Part shown: positions 58,135 through 64,000 of the stretch, one piece after another
Layout: the number at the start of each line of letters is the position of its first letter
How positions within the stretch are numbered: the stretch's first letter is position 1
NCBI GenBank assembly: GCA_014284505.1
Contig: JAAFYY010000001.1
Span: 7,427,845-7,491,844, forward strand
Origin: Streptacidiphilus sp. 4-A2
Lineage (GTDB): Bacteria > Actinomycetota > Actinomycetes > Streptomycetales > Streptomycetaceae
DNA: 64,000 bases
Direction of reading: 5' to 3'
Program-made: the position numbers and the translations under genes
The notes under the pieces: model-generated
Database searches by the model: none
The model's input: only the letters and a program-made list of their open reading frames with translations
Told to the model about the DNA's origin: nothing

Positions 58135-58743
58135 TCAGCTCTTGCGGCTGCCGACCAGCTGCGGCCGGCGCTCCATCCCCTCCAGGCCGTGCCAGGCGAG
58201 GTTGACCAGGTGGGCGACCACCTCGGCCTTGACCGGCTTGCGTACGTCCAGCCACCACTGGCCGGTCAGCGCGACCATCCCGACCAGCATCTGCGCGTAC
58301 ATCGGCGCCAGCTTCGGGTCGTACCCGCGGGACTTGAACTCGTGCCCGAGGATGTCCTCCACCTGCGTGGCGATGTCGTTGATCAGCGAGGCGAAGGTCC
58401 CGGTGGACTGCGCCACCGGCGAGTCCCGGACCAGGATCCGGAACCCGTCGGTGGAGGTCTCGATGTAGTCCAGCAGCGCGAACGCCGCCTCCTCGCACAG
58501 CTCCCTCGGGTGGCCGCCGGTCAGCGACCCGGTGACCATGTCCATCAGCAGCTGCATCTCGCGGTCCACCACCACCGCGTAGAGCCCCTCCTTGCCGCCG
58601 AAGTGCTCGTACACCACCGGCTTGGACACGCCGGCCTGGGCCGCGATCTCCTCCACCGACGTCGCCTCGTAGCCGCGCTCCGCGAAGAGCATCCGGCCGA
58701 CGTCCAGCAGCTGCTCCCGCCGCTGCTTACCGCTCATCCGCAC
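58135..58743 (-). CDS. TetR-family transcriptional regulator
   Basis: 202 aa, intact. N-terminal HTH: REQLLDVGRMLFAERGYEATSVEEIAAQAGVSKPVVYEHFGGKEGLYA. The C-terminal ligand domain is helical (LCEEAAFALLDYIETSTDGF, MYAQMLVGMVALTGQWWLD). GTG at 58743 or the ATG two codons later starts it. It lies downstream of the desaturase on the same strand; a palindrome ahead of the desaturase is a likely target. Regulators of this type adjacent to desaturases often sense acyl-CoA. Confidence 0.5.
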   Translation of the reverse strand: MRMSGKQRREQLLDVGRMLFAERGYEATSVEEIAAQAGVSKPVVYEHFGGKEGLYAVVVDREMQLLMDMVTGSLTGGHPRELCEEAAFALLDYIETSTDGFRILVRDSPVAQSTGTFASLINDIATQVEDILGHEFKSRGYDPKLAPMYAQMLVGMVALTGQWWLDVRKPVKAEVVAHLVNLAWHGLEGMERRPQLVGSRKS

Positions 58744-58854
58744 CCGGGCCGTGCGTCCTCCCGCTGCCGGGGCCCTGGTGCGCGTGCGCTTTCGCGGGGA
58801 CCGCCGGACTGTTCCCGGGCCCCTGAACCATCGCTGCTGTCACTCACAGGACCA

Positions 58855-59836
58855 TCATGCCCCGCGCCGGGCCTCGATCCGCTCCGGGCTGGGCCAGCGG
58901 ACGTCGCGGGCCCAGCCCGCGAGCTCGAACCAGCGGATCAGCCGGGCCGAGGAGTCGAGCTGGCCGCGCAGCACTCCGTGCCGGGCCGAGGTCGGGTCGG
59001 CGTGGTGCAGGTTGTGCCAGGACTCGCCGCAGGACAGCACCGCCAGCCAGGCACATTGCCGGAGCGGTCCCGGACTTGAACGGCGTCGGCCCGGTGGCGT
59101 GGCAGATCGAGTTGATCGACCAGGTCACGTGGTGCAGCAGCGCCACCCGGACCAGCGAACCCCAGAAGAACGCGGTCAGCGCGCCCGTCCAGGACCACGC
59201 CCACAGCCCGCCGACCAGCGGCGGCAGCAGCACCGAGGTGAGGGTGAAGAAGCCGAACTGGCGCGAGACCCAGGACACGGCCCGGTCCTTGACCAGGTCC
59301 GGCGCGTAGATCTGCTGCGGGGTCTGCTCCTCGTCGAACAGCCAGCCCATGTGCGCCCACCACAGGCCCTTCAGCAGCGCCGGGACCGACTCGCCGTAGC
59401 GCCAGGGCGAGTGCGGGTCGCCCTCCTTGTCGGAGAACTTGTGGTGCCTGCGGTGGTCGGCGACCCAGCGGACCACCGGCCCCTCGACGGCCAGGCTGCC
59501 GGCCACCGCGAGCGCGATCCGCAGCGCCTGGTTGGCCTTGAAGGAACCGTGGGTGAACAGTCGGTGGAAGCCGATGGTGATGCCGTGACAGGTGGTGAAG
59601 TACATCACCACCATGATCAGCACGTCGTGCCAGCCGAGGCCCCAGCCCCAGGCCACCGGCGCCGCGGCGAGCACGGCCAGGAACGGCACCACGATGAACG
59701 AGCCGAGGGCGAACTGCTCCGCGAAGCCCTTGGTCTCCCCGCCGCGGGTGGCCGGTGCCTCGGGCGCCGGACGCGATTGGGTGAGCACGGCCGACGGATG
59801 GGACGCGTCGGTCTGTTCGGCGGGCTGAGTGGTCAT
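58855..59836 (-). CDS. Acyl-CoA / acyl-lipid delta-9-type fatty acid desaturase
   Basis: Membrane di-iron desaturase. Three histidine boxes are visible: GFHRLFTH (HxxxxH), DHRRHHKF (HxxHH) and, after correction, WHNLHHAD (HxxHH). Helices include FIVVPFLAVLAAAPVAWGWG, VLIMVVMYFTTCHGITIG and LTSVLLPPLVGGLWAWSW. Introduces a double bond near mid-chain, adjusting membrane fluidity. About 327 aa. One or two frame breaks near 59060 between TPFKS and LSCGESWHN. ATG 59836. Confidence 0.5.
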
Positions 59837-59893
59837 GATTCTCGCAACCTCACGACGTCTGAGAAGGGGGCGGGAGCCTGCCTACGGGTCCGT

Positions 59894-59913
59894 AACCTAC
59901 GGCATCGTAGGTT
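59894..59913 (-). promoter_or_regulatory. Candidate TetR operator upstream of the desaturase
   Basis: AACCTACG-GCAT-CGTAGGTT, a perfect 8-bp inverted repeat 58 nt upstream of the desaturase start, with another CCTACGG half-site beside it. Assigned to the adjacent TetR gene by position. Confidence 0.5.
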
Positions 59914-60193
59914 GATTGCCCCTCAAGCCGCGCCCCCAACCGCGCTCAGTGCTCCGAAGCGGTGAACCCGCGCGCTGCGGCGTGGAACCCGCGCGCTGTG
60001 GCGTGAGCGCCGCTGCCGCGTCCGGAACACCGCGCCGCAGGCCGTCCGGCGGTGCCGCCGGGCGGTCCGGGAAGGGGCCGCCGGGGCCTGCGGACAGGGC
60101 CTGGGATCAGCCTGCTCCGTGGCGTCGGAGGGCGTCGGTGCGGCATAGTAAGTCCAGGTGTCGACCCCGTAGGATTCGACGCGAGACAGTCCA

Positions 60194-60264
60194 TCCCGGA
60201 TCGTCTAAGGGCAGGACAATTGGTTTTGGTCCAATTTATGGGGGTTCGAATCCTCCTCCGGGAG
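60194..60264 (+). tRNA. tRNA-Gln (TTG)
   Basis: Acceptor TCCCGGA/TCCGGGA, anticodon stem ATTGG/CCAAT around loop TTTTGGT with anticodon TTG (codon CAA), T-arm GGTTCGAATCC. The trailer begins CA, CCA not encoded. In streptomycetes this tRNA commonly precedes glmU. Confidence 0.5.
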
Positions 60265-60273
60265 CACATCCTT

Positions 60274-60305
60274 CGGCAGTCGGCCTGAGCCCAGGTCGGC
60301 TGCCG
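60274..60305 (+). terminator. Hairpin after tRNA-Gln
   Basis: About 14-bp imperfect stem starting CGGCAG and ending CTGCCG with loop AGCC, 10 nt after the tRNA; no T-run. Confidence 0.5.
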
Positions 60306-60422
60306 CTGCTGTCCCCGATATCCTCTGAGCGTTCGGGCAGGCCTGTGCGCTACCCCCAGCGGTAGAGGCGGCCCGGAGCGACCGCCCACCCTCCCCCTCC
60401 CGACGCCGAGGAGCCACCACCT

Positions 60423-61913
60423 GTGAGCCCGAACCCCCCGGCCGCCGTCATCGTTCTCGCCGCCGGCGAGGGCACTCGGATGAAGTCGGCCGTGCTGCCG
60501 AAAATCCTGCACACCATCTGCGGGCGCAGCCTGGTCGGCCACGCCGTCGCCGCCGCGCGGGAGCTGGCGCCCGAGCAGCTGGTGGTCGTGGTCGGGCACA
60601 AGCGCGAGCAGGTCACCGCCCACCTCGCGGAGGCCGACCCGGCGGTCCGGGTCGTGGTCCAGGAGCAGCAGCTGGGCACCGGGCACGCCGCCCGGGTGGC
60701 GCTGGAGGCGCTCGCCGCCGACGGTGTCGCCCTCGACGGCACGGTCGTGGTCAGCTACGGCGACGTCCCGCTGCTCACCGCCGACACCCTGCGCCGGCTC
60801 ACCGCCGCGCACACCGCCGACGGCAACGCGGTCACCGTGCTCACCGCGCAGGTGCCGGACGCGACCGGCTACGGCCGGATCCTGCGCGGCCCCGAGGGCG
60901 AGGTCCGGGCGATCGTCGAGCACAAGGACGCGAGTGCGGCCGAGCGGGCGATCAGCGAGATCAACTCCGGGGTGTACGCCTTCGACGGCAAGCTGCTGGT
61001 GCAGGGCCTGGCTGAGGTGCGCACCGACAACAGCCAGGGCGAGGAGTACCTGACCGACGTCCTCGGGATCCTGCGCGAGGCGGGCCACCGGGTCGGCGCG
61101 CTGGTCGCCGACGACTTCCGGGACGTGCTGGGGATCAACGACCGGGTCCAGCTCGCGGAGACCCGCCGGATCATGAACGACCGGCTGCTGGAGACCGCGA
61201 TGCGGGCCGGGGTCACCGTGGTGGACCCCGCCAGCACCTGGGTGGACGTCCAGGTGACCTTCGAGCCGGACGCGCTGATCCACCCGAACACCCAGCTCCA
61301 GGGCTCCACCCGGCTGGCCGCGGGCGCCGAGGTCGGCCCCAACTGCACGCTCAAGGACACCTCGGTGGGCGCCGGGGCGCGTGTGAGCAATACCACAGCC
61401 GACGAGGCCCGGATCGGCGAGGGCGCGCAGGTCGGCCCGTACGCCTACCTGCGGCCGGGCACCGTGCTCGGCACCGGCGCCAAGGCCGGCACCTATGTGG
61501 AGATGAAGAACGCGGTCGTCGGCGCGGGCAGCAAGGTGCCGCATCTCACCTATGTGGGGGACGCCACCATCGGCGTGGGCAGCAACATCGGTGCCGCCTC
61601 GGTCTTCGTCAACTACGACGGCGTCAGCAAGCACCACACCACCATCGGGGACCACTGCCGCACCGGCTCGGACAACATGTTCGTGGCCCCGGTCTCGGTG
61701 GGCGACGGGGCCTACACCGGCGCCGGATCGGTCATCTACAAGGACGTTCCGGCGGGCGCGCTCGGGGTCACCCGGCCGCAGCAGCGCAATGTCGAGGGCT
61801 GGGTCGAGCGCAAGCGTCCGGGTACGGCGGCGGCCATCGCAGCGGCCGCTGCCAGGGCCGCAGCCACCCCGGCGGCCGACCCGGAGGCGACGGAAGCTGC
61901 TCCCGGCGCGTAA
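60423..61913 (+). CDS. glmU: Bifunctional UDP-N-acetylglucosamine pyrophosphorylase / glucosamine-1-phosphate acetyltransferase GlmU
   Basis: 496 aa, intact. Makes UDP-GlcNAc for peptidoglycan. N-terminal uridylyltransferase: VIVLAAGEGTRMKSAVLPK, SYGDVPLLT, EINSGVYAF. C-terminal left-handed beta-helix: VQVGPYAYLRPGTVLG-like hexapeptides, VPHLTYVGDATIG, NYDGVSKHHTTIGD, with the catalytic acetyltransferase His. Ala-rich disordered tail (ARAAATPAADPEATEAA), as in other actinobacterial GlmU. GTG 60423. Confidence 0.5.
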   Translation: MSPNPPAAVIVLAAGEGTRMKSAVLPKILHTICGRSLVGHAVAAARELAPEQLVVVVGHKREQVTAHLAEADPAVRVVVQEQQLGTGHAARVALEALAADGVALDGTVVVSYGDVPLLTADTLRRLTAAHTADGNAVTVLTAQVPDATGYGRILRGPEGEVRAIVEHKDASAAERAISEINSGVYAFDGKLLVQGLAEVRTDNSQGEEYLTDVLGILREAGHRVGALVADDFRDVLGINDRVQLAETRRIMNDRLLETAMRAGVTVVDPASTWVDVQVTFEPDALIHPNTQLQGSTRLAAGAEVGPNCTLKDTSVGAGARVSNTTADEARIGEGAQVGPYAYLRPGTVLGTGAKAGTYVEMKNAVVGAGSKVPHLTYVGDATIGVGSNIGAASVFVNYDGVSKHHTTIGDHCRTGSDNMFVAPVSVGDGAYTGAGSVIYKDVPAGALGVTRPQQRNVEGWVERKRPGTAAAIAAAAARAAATPAADPEATEAAPGA

Positions 61914-62030
61914 CCTGGTGGACATCCAAGCGCCGCGGACCCGTCCGCCAGGTGCCCTGCCAACCCCACAGCAGCCACGCCGCGCTCTGCGGCGTAGCCG
62001 AGCGCGCGTCAGCAATGAGGAGACGGTGCA

Positions 62031-63002
62031 GTGACCGGGATCAAAACGTCCGGTGAGAAGAATTGATGCTCTCTCCGGCGCGCACACCCCGAGTTGGCCC
62101 GGGAGGTCGCGGAACAGCTGGGTGTGGACCTGGTTCCGACCAAGGCCCTGGACTTCGCCAACGGTGAGATCTATGTGCGCTACGAGGAGTCGGTCCGCGG
62201 AGCCGACGCCTTCGTGCTCCAGAGCCACACGGCTCCGATCAACCAGTGGATCATGGAGCAGCTGATCATGATCGACGCCCTGAAGCGGGCGTCGGTCAAG
62301 AGCATCACCGTGATCATGCCGTTCTACGGCTACGCCCGGCAGGACAAGAAGCACCTGGGCCGCGAGCCCATCTCCGCGCGGCTGATAGCTGATCTGCTCA
62401 AGCAGGCGGGCGCCGACCGGCTGATGTCGGTGGACCTGCACACAGCGCAGATCCAGGGCTTCTTCGACGGCCCGGTGGACCACCTGTTCGCGCTGCCGCT
62501 GCTGGCGGACTACGTGGCCAGCCGGGTCGACCGCGACCGGCTGACCATCGTGTCGCCGGACGCCGGCCGGGTCCGGGTGGCTGACCAGTGGTCGGACCGG
62601 CTGGACGCGCCGCTGGCGATCATCCACAAGCGCCGCGACCCCAATGTCGCCAACAAGGTCATGTCGGCCGAGGTCGTCGGTGACGTCAAGGACCGGGTGT
62701 GTGTCCTGGTCGACGACATGATCGACACCGGCGGCACCATCTGCGCCGCCGCGGACGCGCTGTTCGAGCAGGGCGCCGCGGACGTCATCGTCGCCGCCAC
62801 CCACGGCGTGCTCTCCGGTGCGGCCACCGACCGGCTGAAGAACTCGCGCGCCAGCGAGTTCGTCTTCACCAACACCCTGCCGACGCCGGGCGAGCTCCAG
62901 CTGGACAAGGTCACCACGTTGTCGATCGCCCCGCTGATCGCCCGGGCGATCCGCGAGGTCTTCGACGACGGCTCGGTGACCAGCCTGTTCGAGGACGCGT
63001 GA
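62031..63002 (+). CDS. prs: Ribose-phosphate pyrophosphokinase
   Basis: Makes PRPP for nucleotide, His and Trp synthesis. Key parts: ALDFANGEIYVRYEESVRG, MIDALKRASVKSITVIMPFYGYARQDKKHLGREP, DLHTAQIQGFFD and the PRPP loop VCVLVDDMIDTGGTICAAAD. GTG 62031 begins TGIKTSGEKK, the family start. Three single-base losses crowd into 62058-62088, between that start and HPELAREVAEQLG; downstream is intact. Essential in most bacteria, so these are surely sequence errors. About 324 aa. Confidence 0.5.
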
Positions 63003-63051
63003 CGGAGTTTTCCGGGCTGACCGTCCGGTCCGACCGTCCGGTCTGATCGTT

Positions 63052-63101
63052 TTGGTTCCCTCGCCGGGTCTGGGCTAGACTCCAGAAACGCCCGGCGAGG
63101 G
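63052..63101 (+). promoter_or_regulatory. Candidate rplY promoter within an 11-bp inverted repeat
   Basis: TTGGTT (63052-63057) and TAGACT (63076-63081), 18 bp apart, form a plausible sigma-70-like promoter. CCCTCGCCGGG (63058-63068) and CCCGGCGAGGG (63091-63101) are perfect inverted copies that flank the -10. The repeat could be an operator, or, if transcribed from prs, a terminator stem. Confidence 0.5.
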
Positions 63102-63281
63102 AGTCAGTTGGTTCACGACTCCGTGATCGACGCGCCGCACCGCACCGGCTGCGAAAGCAGTCAGCGCGTCATGTTGTGCCAGATGCCGCCGAGCGACTCA
63201 TCCCTGAATTCTTTCGGGTGAGGTTCTGCCGGTGGCTTTTTCATTGTGCGGCGCCCGCCCCGTGGTAGTAGGAGTGCCGTC
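63102..63281 (+). ncRNA. Structured 5' leader of rplY (candidate)
   Basis: About 180 nt between the promoter and rplY with several nested helices: GACGCGC (63129-63135) with GCGCGTC (63164-63170), enclosing GGCTGC-GAAA-GCAGTC (63147-63162); and CTCATCC (63197-63203) with GGGTGAG (63216-63222). A smaller hairpin, GGAGTC/GACTCC, lies at its 5' edge. Ribosomal-protein genes often carry autoregulatory leaders; this one matches no family I know. Confidence 0.5.
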
Positions 63282-63873
63282 GTGTCTGAGATCCGCCTTG
63301 AGGCCCAGCCCCGCAACGAGTTCGGCAAGGGCGCCTCGCGTCGCGCCCGGGTGGCCGGTCTGGTCCCCGCCGTCGTCTACGGCCACGGCACCGACCCGGT
63401 CCACGTCAACCTCCCGGGCCACGCCCTGATGCTGGCGCTGAAGACCCCGAACGTCCTGTTCACCCTGGCCATCGACGGCAAGGACGAGTTCGTCCTGCCG
63501 AAGGCCGTGCAGCGCGACCCGATCAAGCGCTCGGTGAAGCACGTCGACCTGCTGCTGGTGAAGCGCGGCGAGAAGGTCACCGTCGAGATCCAGATCAACA
63601 CCGAGGGCGAGCTGGCCCCCGGCGGCAACCTGCTCGAGCACATCCTGAACACCCTCCCGCTCGAGGCCGAGGCCACCCACCTGCCGGAGTCGGTCACCAT
63701 CTCCGTCGCGGGCCTGGAGGCCGGCCACTCCATCCTGGCCAAGGACATCACCCTGCCGAAGGGCTCGACCCTGGCCGTCGACCCGGAGACCGTGGTCCTC
63801 CAGGTCGTCGCCGCCCAGGTCGAGGCCCCGAGAGACCACCGAGGAAGGCGCCGAGGCGTCCGCCGAGGCCTGA
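63282..63873 (+). CDS. rplY: 50S ribosomal protein L25/general stress protein Ctc
   Basis: Binds 5S rRNA. N-terminal L25 domain: SEIRLEAQPRNEFGKGASRRAR, AGLVPAVVYGHG, DEFVLPKAVQRDPIKRSVKHVDLLLV. C-terminal Ctc-type beta domain: LVKRGEKVTVEIQINTEGE, NLLEHILNTLPLEAEATHLPES and HSILAKDITLPKGSTLAVDPE. GTG 63282 follows AGGAG with 8-nt spacing. One extra base at about 63832 throws the last 14 codons out; corrected, the Glu/Ala tail ends at 63873. About 196 aa. Confidence 0.5.
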
Positions 63874-63890
63874 TCCCCGCCGCGTTTCCC

Positions 63891-63928
63891 CCGCTGCCCC
63901 GGCCGTCACCCGACGGCCGGGGCAGCGG
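63891..63928 (+). terminator. Hairpin terminator after rplY
   Basis: Perfect 17-bp stem (63891-63907 with 63912-63928), loop ACCC, 17 nt after the rplY stop. No T-run. Confidence 0.5.
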
Positions 63929-63985
63929 TGCGCACGGCACCAGGCCTGCACCGAGACAGGCCCGCACGCAGGAAGGACGACGAGG

Positions 63986-64000
63986 GTGAGCGACGAGCAG
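63986..64000 (+). CDS. pth: Start of a gene, probably peptidyl-tRNA hydrolase (3' partial)
   Basis: GTG at 63986 with AGGAAGGACGACGAG upstream; only SDEQ is visible before the window ends. Peptidyl-tRNA hydrolase is expected here because pth follows rplY in streptomycetes. The call rests on position alone. Confidence 0.5.

Noticed and set aside
59946..62804. 952-aa minus-strand open frame
   Set aside because: Antisense to glmU, prs and tRNA-Gln, which are unmistakable on the plus strand.

Overview
This window reads as chromosomal DNA of a high-GC actinobacterium of the family Streptomycetaceae (Streptomyces, Streptacidiphilus or Kitasatospora). The signs are strong third-position G/C, many GTG/TTG starts, SepX, a SpoIIE-type phosphatase, TamR/tam, mycosin and resuscitation-factor genes. 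The backbone order is moeA(glp)-moaC-mog-rimJ-sepX ... pmt/rsmI-tatD-rpf-rsmA-ispE ... glmU-prs-rplY-pth. From memory this is the same order as the Mycobacterium tuberculosis Rv0993-Rv1018 stretch, so the window is an old conserved actinobacterial backbone with accessory blocks inserted. No transposase, integrase, CRISPR array or phage structural gene was seen.

Layout. 1-3.9 kb: molybdenum-cofactor genes plus rimJ and the divisome gene sepX. 3.99-5.4 kb: tRNA-Ala(CGC), then a 1.2-kb remnant carrying a PIN-toxin/antitoxin pair and bounded by a 33-nt duplicate of the tRNA 3' end. 5.6-8 kb: a GntR-regulated ABC exporter. 8.1-13.1 kb: a SUMF1-fold protein, a PAS-GAF-PP2C-HATPase phosphatase and a CPA1 antiporter. 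13.4-19.4 kb: an MprAB-like two-component system, a DUF1269 protein and a SEDS/PBP pair for septal or lateral wall synthesis. 19.5-27.7 kb: ribokinase, a NarL-type two-component system, a GT87 membrane protein, a VOC protein, a second PBP and a methyltransferase. 27.7-37.3 kb: protein mannosyltransferase, RsmI, TatD, Rpf, RsmA, IspE and an ABC-F ATPase. 37.3-40.6 kb: a compact type-VII-secretion-like trio of two putative Esx/PPE-like partners and a mycosin. 40.7-49 kb: MHS transporter, tRNA-Thr, kinase, orphan LuxR regulator, TauE exporter, AraC regulator and galTEK. 49.1-60 kb: a secreted cell-wall-binding protein, another LuxR regulator, a rhomboid-like protein, an MprF-like lysyltransferase, an SGNH hydrolase, tamR/tam/VOC, and a TetR regulator with an acyl desaturase. 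60.2 kb to the end: tRNA-Gln, glmU, prs, rplY and the first codons of pth.

Data quality matters here. Most genes, including ones expected to be essential (prs, rplY, rsmA, rsmI), need one or more single-base frame corrections to give a full-length protein. The missing base is usually a G or C in CCGG, GGCC or G-run contexts. I treat these as sequencing or assembly errors, not as decay, and give composite coordinates from the true start to the true stop. Frameshift positions are approximate.

The observations I rate highest are: a YxxxE-bearing protein next to a WxG-bearing partner beside a mycosin; the glp...sepX divisome pair; the tRNA-Ala duplicate with covarying terminators; and recurrent 15-bp tandem expansions, one of which lies inside a response-regulator receiver domain.
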